From: Sipunculus nudus
Taxonomy: Eukaryota > Annelida > Sipuncula > Golfingiida > Sipunculidae
Assembly: GCA_026874595.1 (NCBI GenBank)
Contig: CM049314.1
Location: forward strand, 2,007,318-2,071,317
Direction of reading: 5' to 3'
DNA: 64,000 nucleotides
Position 1 is the first letter of the stretch. Each line of letters starts with the position of its first letter. Below the pieces are notes generated by a model that was not told the origin of the DNA, did not search any database, and saw only the letters and a program-made list of their open reading frames with translations. Position numbers and translations under genes: made by a program. This document shows positions 10,726 through 22,680 of this stretch, piece after piece.

Positions 10726-12200
10726 ACATCTAATGGAGAAGTAGGACGCATGTCGATGTCATATCATCAGGCATGTCATGACTTATGTTGATTACTACTA
10801 ATATGAGACGGTCCAGTCAGTTTAGAACAATCATATGAGATCAAGACACGATTCTATACTTGGGCCGAGTCGCGTTGGGTCCGCTTCTGCTACGAGGTAT
10901 GGATATTTCTGTTTCTTTCTTCAGGAACAGTTTCCTTGCAACGCACATTTAATAAATTTTTCATGTGTTCCTCACATCAACTTATCTTTAAACGTCCAAT
11001 GATAGAATCCAGTCAGATATCATCGAAAACCAAAATTCCGGTTCGCAATGTAAACATCGTCACTGACCAGGTCTTCAAGGTAAACATACCGGGGTATTCT
11101 TGCCACGAGGACAGCCCCGCAAAATAAATGTAAAAAATATTTATACATATCTTATTGAGACAGTTTATCACTTAAAAAAACTATTTTCTCTTATCTTTTA
11201 GAACAAAAAAAATGAGCAAACATTCCAAATCTCAGTTAATATATCTCGCCAACCCCGGTAATAAGCCCGGTATACCGGGTTTATCAGCTAGTGGAGGAAT
11301 AAACCAGTAAGTTGAGACGTCTCTAGGTTAACAGCCACTCAACTGTTACCTTGTGACTTTCATAAAAGATCAGGCAATTCTTGATCATGACCTAGTTTCA
11401 AATGTACCAAAGTTTCCAAGAATTAAATTCTGCAAACAAATTAAAAATCTAGAATCTTTTGCATGTTGTCCCTAGGATTCAATAAAACGATATTTCTCGA
11501 TTTCTATCTGCACTTTGTTATCCTTATTTGCACACACAGGGTCACGTATAGCACAAAGCTTCCTGAAGTCGGTGGGATTTCACGAATATTTATCAGCAAG
11601 TATATCTATTATTGAGCCATTATATCAACTTCCAATTACAACTTTCACTTTCAAACAATATGACGTCAGTTCATTCTCTCAAGTATTTGGAGGCATTTAT
11701 GGTGACCAGTCTTGAGCTAGCACGAATATTTGTATTTGAGGCGAACTAGCACGAATATTTGTATTTGAGGCTTGTTTATACTGACTATACTAAGCGGGGT
11801 TTGCTGCAAAATGTGCAAGGTATGCATCAACAAATTTCTACGGTGGCTGATTTAGGACACAGAAAAAAAAATATTTATCTCCTACGTACGACATACTATC
11901 TCCTACGTATGACATATTATCTCATACGTACGACTTAACAAATCTTGCGGATCTGATTCACAGACTAGAAAACATGCCAACAGATATATGTATACGCAAC
12001 ATATAAACAGATCACGTATGCGTGATGAACACAAATTTTGTAATGGAGATTAAAAAAAATAAGATTCTGTACCACTAGGCAGCGTGAAATGCCTAGGGGA
12101 ATGAATAAAGAAGTCGGTGTTTTTTTTGTTAACAAATAACTATAATTTGTTCTTAAATCAACCCTACCATTTAAGTACACTAAATCAATTACACAGTAAA
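10726..12200. other. intergenic with short tandem duplications
   Basis: No gene is supported. A 27-bp duplication containing CTAGCACGAATATTTGTATT lies at about 11717-11770. Three imperfect 20-bp copies of CTCCTACGTACGACAT lie at about 11878-11938. Confidence 0.45.
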
Positions 12201-12790
12201 ATAACAGTATAACATCAAATCAATTTAATCACACAGCCTAATAAACAAAGGGCACAATACCTGGATACCATCACCGCCACAGCGACAAGTTCTTTAAATG
12301 TATACTCCTGGAGTCCAATGTAAAGCTATTTTAACAATCCAGAAAGTAAACTTGAGGCAGGCAACATTAAATTGTATAGAGTTAGTAAAAGTAGAATCCC
12401 TGAATTACTGGATAATCGGACAGGTCCCACAAACAGACATAAACACGTCTGTGTCCGCTGGAATCTTCTCTCCTCTCTCTCGGCTCAAAACACAGCCCCC
12501 TATTTATAACTTCTTGCCCCAAGCCGAGAATTTTCCACTTCTCGACCAGCCCAAAGGATCCAACACAAAACACAGCCAACGCGCTACAGGAACCATCTAG
12601 AAAAACATCACTGTGTCTCTACATAATAGGGTCCACACGTGAACTCGCCCCGCCTCTGCCAGACGAGAAAGCCCCAAGCTAGCATGACAACGCGAGTTCA
12701 ACCAGCACGGATTAAACTGAGAATGAAATACGCGGCCAGACACGGGCGCTACAACACGAGTTACGCCCGTGCCACACTATACAAAGGGCA
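12200..12790 (+). repeat. dispersed repeat, copy 2 (homolog of 4405-4622)
   Basis: The segment 12401-12645 matches the sequence embedded in the 49-bp minisatellite at 4405-4622. Here it lies in a longer unit with a similar AACAAAGGGCAC/ACAAAGGGCAC phrase at both ends (12244 and 12781), which may mark the limits of a non-autonomous element. There is no 49-bp array at this copy. It is followed directly by a TA microsatellite. Confidence 0.6.
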
Positions 12791-12795
12791 CCTGT

Positions 12796-12799
<4 letters not shown>

Positions 12800-12845
<46 letters not shown>
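12800..12845. repeat. (TA)n microsatellite
   Basis: A run of alternating T and A, directly after the dispersed repeat. Confidence 0.95.
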
Positions 12846-12848
<3 letters not shown>

Positions 12849-13447
12849 AATTAATGTGTGTTCTCCCATTAACAATATATACAGCATCTCCACCTTGCAA
12901 ACCGCTGAACCAACACGAACACGCACACTCACATATATTTATTTATTTATAGTATTTATCATATTTAAATGCCATTCGATTCATAATTTTTTTTTGTGTG
13001 TGTCCAGGTTTCTGAAATATTTCAAGGAAGCGAAATATATTAAATCGTTGTCTGACAGTCATATACAGAACTCCCATTTTATGAGATGATTAAATTTTGT
13101 TAGCAGTGTATGATGTTATAATAGTGAGCCTGTCTTTTGGTAATATGAAACAAATATTGCTTTTGCCAAACTTAAACTACGTTTTGGAGAAAGAAGGGTT
13201 CAGGCAAGAGGTACAGCTACCAAATAGCTTGGTTTTAAAGTGTTTGAGAATGGGGCAGATTTCTAATATTCTAAATTGATCTGTCTTAAATAGATTTATG
13301 ACATAACGCACCGGGTAGTTGATCTTTTAAACTATTTAATGCATATACAGCCATTGATATGATTGGTGGGTAGCTGAAAAGTCAACAAACCCATTTTATG
13401 GGGTACGTATAATTTTATTTTGAACTAAATTATAAAAAAAAATAAAA

Positions 13448-16088
13448 AACAAGGGACCTATGGGTCACGGCGCTCAGCTGTTATATATGATAAAAAAATA
13501 TGATTTAGAAATGAGGCACATGCTGGTTTTATGTGGTAATAAAAATAAGCTGTATTTTGAGTTGTTGTTGTTTAGCTTATGTATGATTTTGATAGTACCT
13601 TTGGAGACAGGAAAGAAGATTAATATCATTTATTTTATAAACAAATGGAGTGCGATTGTCACAAAGATTTTGACTTGGCCATATAACTTACAAGCAGAAC
13701 ATATAATATAAGAGTTTAACTATTTATTAAAAAAATTACAAATATTGTCCCAAATATAATTTTTATTAAAAATAATAAGAGAATAGTATGATTTTTTCAA
13801 ATAAAATATAACTGAAATGATTATTAAAATAATTTTTAAGAATATATTCATGAATGCATTCATTAATACATTTTGAAAGTATTTGCACTGGTATTCATAT
13901 ACTTTCATTTTTACCTGAATTTCCATTCTTATGAAAGAAATTTTATAATGGAGTACATATTCATATTCGTGTTTAAATACAATTGCAAAGTATTCGCACC
14001 ATGTCTGGTATTTATTCAGTTTTCACCAAACAATGACGTTGAGAATCCAGAATATACAAAATTTACACATTTAAATAATGATCATAAGTACCTGGTTTTA
14101 TGGCTTTTATTTATATTAAAAAAATGTAATATATTCATTTTGGACTAATTTCACATCAATGTACTAACTATAGACACAGTAGGAATCTAGATAATAATAT
14201 TATCAACTGCATCTTTGTCTATCATTAATTTCCTTCATATGATCCCTAATGATTAGTAATGAATAATATGATTTACTTTTTTATCATTAAAATTGAACTG
14301 AAAAATACCATAGGTGACTGCATGGTGTTATTTGGAATACGTGACATTCTATCAATCGATACAAGATTCTTATATCATCGGTAACTGCAAGTTAATTTCC
14401 TGTTATTATCAACTAACAAATTCCTTTTCTATTTTTCTTAAATTTGTTATTAAAAACCAATAAAATTTTATTAATTTATTGTTTATTGTTATGTTGTTGG
14501 TTAAAACTACTAGATGAGTTGGGTTGGACACCTGGATCAACTGTGGCTGGCCATTATATAATAAGCTGCCTGGAGCCCCAGTTTATGCCTCGCCTCAAGC
14601 ATGCATAATTTGCTGAAAGTTCAACAAGGTCAACATACAGGTGACTCAAGAGGTGCTACAGAGAGCCAAGGTTTGACATGGTCTCATAAAAACATTAATA
14701 AAAGCTACAATTTTTGGCCAATTTCTTTCAGCTTTTTAAACTAAAAAGCTGAAATCTTTATGTGTGCATGATATGAAAATTATTTCAACAGTGCTCACAG
14801 GAAACAAACATGCCATGGTCAAAGTTGGGCAAAATTTAAGGTACTAATTTTATATTTATACTAATAACTTATAAAATTTGAAAAATTCAGAACTAATTTT
14901 GGGTATTCAATTGAATCTTGATTAAATAATGTTACATCCCTGACAAAAAATCTCTAGCTTCAGCAATCCTCTTGTTAAGGGAGTAAACATATTTCTTGAT
15001 TTTTTACAAAGTGCATTATGTTTGGGCCCATAACTTTTACGCAATACTGACATCATTTCTGGCATGTGCATAGAGAATGTATAGAAAAATATGTATATTA
15101 TATATGATTAAAGTCAGATCAGTAGTTTTGATATTTGGCAGTCTTGAAGTGTAACAATGGGTTTTTAATGGAAAAATGAAGTTTTTCATTAATATCTCGA
15201 AGGTATAAAGTCCTAGTGACCAAATTCTTGGCATGGTAGGGGATTTTTGAGACATCTAATTGCATGCCAAATTTTAGGAACTGAGAGCTGAAGCTGGGGA
15301 GCTGAGCACTTGCAAACTGCATGACACTAGCTTGATGTAAACAATATGTTACATGGTGCTTGAAAACTTGAATAAAATCTACAGTTTTTGATCAACTGGT
15401 TTCAAATTTTTGGTGTTTACAGACAAAATGCTAAAAAAAAAACATGCTGTGAAAATTAAATCCACAGTACTTACAGGAAAAAGACGTGCCATGGTCAAAG
15501 TTAGGCAAAATTTAAGGTACCATTTTTTTTATTTTTGATAATATTTTTAAAAATTTAAAAGATTTTGATCTAATTTTGGGTTTACAATTTAATTTTGATT
15601 AATTAAAGTTATATTACTGGAAAAAAAGTTTATAGCTTTAACATATTTTGTGTTAAGTGATCAAATATATTTCCTGATTTTTTACACAATGCATTATGTT
15701 TGGGCCCATAACTTTTTAAATTTACATAATACAGACATAATTTCTGGCATGTACATAGGAACTATATAGAGGAATAATTATGGTAAATATGAGAAAAAAC
15801 AGGTGAGTGGTTTTGATATTAGGCAGTCCTGAAGTGTAAAAATAGGTTTTTAATAAAAAATTAAAGTTTTTCCTTAATTTCTAAAAGGAACGAAGTCGCA
15901 AAGACCCAGTTTTCGGCTTGGTAGGAGATCTTGGGGGCATCTAACATTATGCCGAATTTTGGATTCCTAGGTCTTACGGTTTCAAAACGTGCCACATCTA
16001 CGGACGGACGGACGGACGGACAGACGGACGGACGACGGACAATGGACCACGACTATAGCTCAGATGATTTATAGTCAGCTGAGCTAAA
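13448..16088 (+). mobile_element. GGAC-tailed repeat element, copy 1
   Basis: Starts with ACAAGGGACCTATGGGTCAC, the same left edge seen at 46212 and 49113. It ends with a (GGAC)n-rich tract (about 16000-16035), then GACAATGGACC, CTATAGCTCAGATGA and TCAGCTGAGCTAAAAA, the same right edge seen at 52370 and 52635. The body (from about 14580) is clearly related to 47950-48540 and 51000-52370. It carries no recognisable protein; ORFs are short and A/T driven. Probably a non-autonomous element, of unknown class. Confidence 0.6.
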
Positions 16089-16815
16089 AACTATTCATTA
16101 TGGACCTGCGATTAATCTGTGGACAGAAGAATACGAAATTTTAATACAAGTCTTTTCCTCATATGTCCTGCTGAAGTGGTGGTAAAATCTACACCTCAGA
16201 TTTGTCTCATTTGCGGATAAGTATAACGTCTTACATGTGGTACATGTATGTATAACTCGCCCTCCAGTAAACGGCATGAAGTTCAACTTATGGGATCAAG
16301 CACTTCGTAATTTATTTCATTTCAAAAGCATTTCATAATATATGAATCATGAACCTCTCCTCATGGGCACCTCCGTATTACAGAACCTCTCTAAGTGTCT
16401 GTTAAGTGTTTGCATATGAAGGCCGGGTGACCAGTGGGAAGATCTTGGTCGCGCGCATGCGATAATTATAAAAAAAAAAGAAACATGAAAGAAGAAACAC
16501 CAAAATAAGCTTGAAAACCCTTGATTTATGAAGTTTTGCTGAAACACCACCAGGTGGCGTGAGCGCTGTGTTTGTCTCGTTTTTAAACGATATGTCTCGT
16601 TTCTAAATGTTATTTCCATTTTAAACTTGCCATATAAGCATAGGAATCCCCCGCACGTAACAGTAACTGTGTCCTTTGCACATGTCGGGATATTTTATCT
16701 GTTCAAACAAGAACCTTGTTATACATTACATGTATTAATAATAACATTAATATTATCCACCGACTGAGCCATTCTAAAATAGCGCTGGTAATAAAGCCCA
16801 AGGCTTTCGGTCTGT

Positions 16816-16848
<33 letters not shown>

Positions 16849-17290
16849 GAGCGAGAGAGAGAGCGAGAGAGCGCGCGAGAGCCGATTGTATAGCAGAGAG
16901 TTTAAATGAAAAACATTTCACATACCAGGTATATTGAGTATACATGAAATTCAGTGTGGTCTCCTTAAACTATTACGGTATCTTTCAATATTCCGTCCTA
17001 AAACCGTTTGATTACTCCTGTATACAAGTGGAAAAAAACTTGCTCCGGGCGCGATCAATGCCGAAAAACAAACAGCGCTCGCGCCACCTGGTAGCCGTAA
17101 AAAAAACTTTACAAATCAAGGTTTTTATAGCTTTTCTGGGTGTTTCTTCTTATTTTTAACAAAAGAACTTTATTCAGAAAAAAAATGCCAATTACATTTC
17201 AACGTTGATCCCGGCGGGTAAGATCCATGCCACAATATATGACTGCATCAAAGCATACACTGAGCCAATTTGTCTATCTGCATTGCAATT
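16089..17290. other. intergenic with CA/GA microsatellite
   Basis: No gene is supported. A (CA)n run (about 16816-16849) passes into a GA/GC run (to about 16880). Two copies of a phrase about an ACCTGGTGG-type motif occur in opposite orientation: CACCACCAGGTGGCG near 16547 and GCGCCACCTGGTAG near 17080. They are flanked by related sequence, which suggests a broken inverted-repeat element around the microsatellite. Confidence 0.4.
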
Positions 17291-18530
17291 CCAGTATTTT
17301 TGTTTCTCATAAAGACAATAGTATTTCATATAATATTTTACATGAGCTTTTAAACCTGTTACACAAGGTTCTTCGTTTTTTTATTTTACACTTCATTTTG
17401 TAATTATAAATTGATAAAGTTGTTACTGATATTGCTTCTTCTACATAATTTAAATATTCACCTTCCTGTTCAAAGCCCAAAACAATAGTTCTCCAATTTA
17501 ATTTACAGTGAAAACATTTAATAAAATATTGCCATATGGGTCTTACCATACGACATGAGTAAATCATATGTCCTATATTTTCCAACGTTGCACATTTATA
17601 ACAATTTCAGAAACAGCATTTTTCCATTTATATAAATCTAAACCAGGAACTACAATGTTATGTAACATTTTATAGTTGAAATCTGCTACTTTAGCAATTA
17701 ATTCCCTTTTTACCTTTCCTAAATTAATGATCTTGAAAATATGACTATTATTTTCTAAATTAAACCTCGCTATCCATATTTTTTCGGATAATGGCTTAAC
17801 AAATTTCTATTTAACAAAACAATCATAAAATATCTTTGTTGTTAATAGTTTATTTTGTAACAATCTACCATTCATCTAAAACAATTCAGATAACCTTGGA
17901 TTGCTGTATTTTGCCTCATCACTATAAAATACATTTTCTATTTGTTTGAAAACACTTTTCATTATTTCATTTTCACATAGCTATTACTTCCTCAAGTGTG
18001 ATGAACTTACTATATTCATCATATAAATCTTTGACAAAGACAAAACCTGCCTCAATCCAATTCCTGAAAGCAATTAAAAGCACTGCCCTTTGTACATAAA
18101 TAACCTATTACACCATATCTGTTGACCTAAAAAGTTGGAGGATGTGATATTCATGATATTCTTTTTGTCTTTACATTCATGAAAACAACATAAAATATTT
18201 TGATAAAAAACAGGTATGTTTTCAATATTTTAAAAATTATTTTCTATAAATTACCGTAAAGTAATAATAAGTCATTATCACACAGTCTTCTAAAATAAAA
18301 GATTCCAAAGACATTTATACATTTGCCATTACTAAAAAAATCTCGGTATCTATCTGGCTTTTAATGCCTTTATATATTTTAACATCTATCATTTTTAAAC
18401 CACCATCTTCATAATTACCAATCAAACTTTCATAAATGATGGTTATATTTTTTAAAGAAATCTTTGACCCAATCCTTTGCAAGAATACATTTATACACGT
18501 CCCACTGAATTAACTTTAACGTTTTTTGAG
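17290..18530 (-). pseudogene. LINE retrotransposon 3' relic (post-RT region)
   Basis: Read on the minus strand, a segment near 18420-18340 gives EDGGLKMIDVKIYKG, like the conserved GGL-x-M-x-D segment that follows the reverse transcriptase in LINE ORF2. Further on are an LDLYKWKNAVSEIV segment (about 17635-17595) and CATLENIGHMIYSC...IWQYF (about 17590-17510), like the Cys/His region near the end of LINE ORF2. Several frameshifts and stops separate them. The palm domain itself was not found, so this is a 5'-truncated or heavily decayed copy. The clade is not decided. Confidence 0.6.
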
Positions 18531-20077
18531 ATTATATGTTCAAAAGGAATTTAAAGATGGCTACCTAAAAGGGGCCAAACATTAAACAAGGCCTACAGGC
18601 CTAATGCGAATCTGTACAAGGGATATACACCAGGTATAATGATTCAACGCTAGACCATTACTTTTCATGTACAAGTGTAACCTGTATATGATCAATGCAG
18701 GTACTAAACATTTTGAACAAGAAACAATTACACAAACATCACTGCTGAAATTCTGGCATGGGTTCACACAACACACAAATGATTGTAGCTGACACCACCA
18801 GTCTTGTATACAACGAAGCTATCAGAGATCTATTGTTACGGTGTGACATAAAAGCGGACCGAACTGTCTCACTAGTGAAGCTTGCTTTGCTAGCGAAGCG
18901 GTTGGTACGCCGGACTTGTGCGCCACCGACCTGGGTTCGACTCCTGGAGCGGCCCAGGATTTTTCCTCAAAAAATTGTCTTCGTAACAATATACATATGC
19001 CCAATATCAGACTTATAGGTCAAACCCATCCTGCGAAATAAGCAAACACTGTGCAAAAATTATTGTAGGTGACGCCACCTGTCTTGTACACGATAAAGTT
19101 GTCCGATATGTATAAAGATATCAAATTCGGGCTGATGTATCAAATTCCTCCGTAGAAATAAGCAGGCGTGTACACTTTGCAAAAGTCACTCCAGGTGGCG
19201 ACACCTGTCTTTTGAACGAGAAAGCCATCATAGACGCATAGACAGGTCAACATATCAGGCCGATACATCAAACTTCCCTTGAGTTTGATGCACTGGGCTG
19301 ACCAGGCTTAGGTGAGAAAAACAGTGTGCCCTGAGTGAACTGTGACAGATTGCTGGCTCAAATACTACTGCACTGAGTGAACTCTTGACCTGCACCTGGC
19401 TAGACTGAGTGAACGTTTGTCCTGTACCTTGCTGTACAGAGTGAACTCTTGACCTATTGCATAATCTGACAGAGTTGGCAGTCTGTCAAAGCTATAAATG
19501 GACCCAGGCTGATTTTTGGTTCCAAATCTGATGCAGTGGGCAGTCTGTCAAAGCTATAAATAGAATGCAGCTAATGCACTAAGTGAATTCTTGACATATA
19601 CCTGGCTGCACTGAGTGAACACTTGACCTGTTGCCTAATCTGATACAGTTGGCAGTCTGCCAAAGCTATAGATCCAGGTTGACCTTTGGCTTGTTGCAAA
19701 TCTGAAATAGTTGGCAGTCTGCCAAGCTTTTTATAGATACAGACACAATCTTGGCCTGTTGGTAAATATGTTTACACACAGTGAAACACTTTGGCTAAAA
19801 TGCTTTTTTTAAAGCTGATGCATTCATAAGATTTTTATTTTATAAAAATGTTTAGAATAATAAAAGATGCAGTCCTTTCATTTTTAAAAGTCTAATTATT
19901 GTGCCAAAAATCATTTAAGTAAGATTGAACGAAGGCCACCGAAGAATCATAATTGTGCAATGTTACATAAATTGAAACAATAGACTGCAGAAGGAGACTA
20001 TTGCAGCCCTCAATTCGAAATAGGCTTGCTAATGGCCTCTACCAAAAATCAATGAACCAAACCTATTCATATACACT
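18531..20077. repeat. dispersed and degenerate tandem repeats with a tRNA-like B box
   Basis: At 18880-18960 a tRNA-like stretch has GGTTCGACTCC and an upstream A-box-like segment but no matching T-stem, so it is a SINE head rather than a tRNA. The phrase CACCWGTCTTGT recurs near 18795, 19075 and 19207. From about 19300 to 19760 phrases such as CTGAGTGAACTCTTGACCT and TTGGCAGTCTGYCAAAGCTA repeat irregularly, an old decayed tandem array. No gene is seen. Confidence 0.5.
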
Positions 20078-21682
20078 CAGGGTTCAGACACTTATCATGA
20101 GAAAAATTTCAAGCACTTTTCAAGCACTTTTCAAGGACCTGAAAAGTATTTTCAAGGACATCAAAATTTATGGACGGTCAGTGCACCTTAACCCATGAAT
20201 GTTGCCGACATCGAAAGGCTTGTAACACAAAATGCAAAATAATATTAATAATGAGATGGACAATATAGTGTGATAAAAAGTCTAGGAAATGTAAAATATG
20301 TAATAGATATAAGGAAATGACTCAGAAAAGTAACAAATTTAACCGAAATCTACACCAACAGCAATTAAAGCGCTTGTGATTTACCCATCGGTATAGCCAG
20401 TCACGGTTTAAAACACAACGGCCCATTTTTTAACTTTACATTCAAAATGCTCACTCATCTTAAGCATGACCTTGACAGATTTAACTAATCTGATAACGAG
20501 GGTCTAAAACCTATAATATCTTGAATAGGGATCTCTGATTTGCCTACTAGCTCAAACTTTAGCAAATTATATGCTCCGGCAGAAGGGGTGCCGAAAAACT
20601 CGGTCAGTTCGGCGATCGTGGGGGATATTCATTCAAGTTTCCAACGGCCAAAAAAAAAATCAATAAAAGCCTGTAATATGTTATCCTTATACGATATTTG
20701 GGTATAGTATTATCAAATTATTCAAAACAATACTAGTCAAACTTCGTATTAGCACGTTTAATATGACGACATTGTCGTGCACGAGGTTTCTGCCGTTTAC
20801 CGCCAAGTCACAGGCCGCACGTGTCAACAAATTGCCGGGCAACACCTGTGAAGGCTGTTATCTAACGATCGCAGACGCAGCCAGATTTCTATTCAAACCT
20901 GTCAAATATTTGATTAAAACTAACAATGTGAAATCTTATTTAAAAAAAAACTTTTATTGGCGAGCATTATGCAATCATTATGCAGGGCAAGGAGGGGGTC
21001 GATGCTGGAAGTTGTATATGTCGCTGATCACTCTTTATAAACTGCCAGCGTACTACGCTAACAAACGGCTATCACATCGCAACAAAAAATGTGATTTCCC
21101 CCATGGATCCCAGCCTTTTACAAACTGACGCCAAAGTATGTGAATATACGTCAGTCCTGCCAAATACAACCTATTTCGGACAAACAGTATTTATCCTTAA
21201 TTGGATTGACCCCGCGTGTGAACTGTATTTCGCTGATCAGTGGTCTTAGGGAGCTAACAAATGACAATCACAGCGTGTACACGTGAAATGCGCATGTACC
21301 AAGATAAAAAAAAAAAAAAAAAAAACGCAACCCGTGGGTTTTAAAGAGCTTTTATACGTACCTCGGGGGAAATCTACACGATCTTTCCAGTAAAGCAGCT
21401 CACTTACTATTTGCTACTATTTACACTTTCACTGCCCAGTCTCATTCATCCATGATTGGGTTAATTATATTTCATACATTTGATTGACGTAGAGATGCCC
21501 GAAAGTCGAAATTAAAATACCAGGTATGCATACACACAACATACACCAAACTCTTTCACAAAATTTTATTTTTCAAGCACTTTTCCAACCCACTCTCTCT
21601 TTTTAAGCACTTTTCAAGCCCTTAAAATTGAAATGACTAAATTCAAGCACTTTTCAAGGTTTCAAGGTGCTTACCAACCCTG
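20078..21682. mobile_element. hAT-like non-autonomous DNA transposon
   Basis: Begins CAGGGTTCAGACAC and ends GGTGCTTACCAACCCTG, so the outermost 7 bp (CAGGGTT) are inverted at the two ends. Both subterminal regions carry TTCAAGCACTTTTCAAG, several times. The sequence ACACT lies directly outside each end. CAGGGTT-type ends with CTTGAAAAGTGCTTGAA-like subterminal repeats are typical of hAT elements, which normally make 8-bp duplications; only 5 bp match here. The longest internal ORF (121 codons at 20763-21128, plus strand) resembles no known transposase. A 19-bp A run lies at about 21307-21325. Confidence 0.5.
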
Positions 21683-22680
21683 ACACTGAAAAAAAAACCT
21701 ATCCAAGAATATTCTTCTAAAAAATTAAACCATTCAGCTTGACAGTTTGATCATAAAACATTTTAAAGCTGAAAGTGGCTAAAATTACAAGGTTTCTGAC
21801 CGTAAAAACAGGTCAATGTAGTTGGCACCAAAACAACTGCAATTTCAAATATGAGTCACGTGACCAACATTTGCACAAAATTTAGTGATCCTAGTTCCTA
21901 TTGTTTCTGAGATTGTTATGTTTGTATGCTTACTTGCCAAATGACTTATTTCAAATTCCTGTAACTCGGTGAAAATTCATCAAACCAAAAGCATTTGAAC
22001 AAACTTGAGAGAGCTGGTCATTTCTATGAAATATTTAACCATTTGGCTGAATGATTTTTGAGAAGATTTTCAAATTTTTGTTTAGCTTTTCGCCCCATAA
22101 AATGTAGGTTTATGCAGGTGACAGGTGGCTAGTTCCTGCTATTCCTGAGAAATTATAGATAAATGAACTGATGACTGATGACCCTTGTACAGAAAAGGTT
22201 GATGCAGGTGGCACCACCAATACCTCAATTTCAAATATGACTCATTTGACCAACATTAGCATAAAATTTGGTGATGATAGCTCCAGCCATTTCTGAGACT
22301 GTAACTTTAGTATGCTCTTTTTGACAGATGACTAAGTTCAACTTTCTGTAACTCGGCCAAAAATCACCAAACTTGAACCATTTGAATAAACTTGAGAGAA
22401 AATGTTCAAGGAATCATTTCTGTAAAATATTGGACAATTTCAGAGAAGAAGATTTTTAAAGGCTTTTAAGCTTTTCCCCTATACAATCTAAGAAAATGCA
22501 TTTAGCCAAAAAATAAGCAAAATCCGATAGTGTTTTTTAGATGTATAATTTTTTGCATAAAATTTGGTGCTGCTACTCCTGCCGTTTTTAGATAGTATGG
22601 GTAAACGTACAGACGACGACGACGGACGTCGCCACACCGTCGCATAGGCTCACAGGTTCGCTAAAAATCAAAACTGCACT
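21683..22680. repeat. dispersed repeat with internal duplication
   Basis: Two related blocks (about 21807-21915 and 22200-22305) share TTTCAAATATGASTCA, GACCAACATT and TTTCTGAGA phrases. The region ends in a GACGACGACGACGGACGTCG tract and GTTCGCTAAAAATC at about 22610-22670. It resembles the GGAC-tailed family in style but not in sequence. No coding content. Confidence 0.5.

Noticed and set aside
16000-16035. GGAC repeat as a separate satellite
   Set aside because: The same tract occurs at the same place in other copies of the element, so it is part of the element's tail.
18880-18960. tRNA gene
   Set aside because: It has a B-box-like motif but no paired T-stem or acceptor stem, so it is a SINE relic.
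20763-21128. 121-codon ORF as a transposase or host gene
   Set aside because: No recognisable motif, and it lies inside a short element with transposon-like ends.
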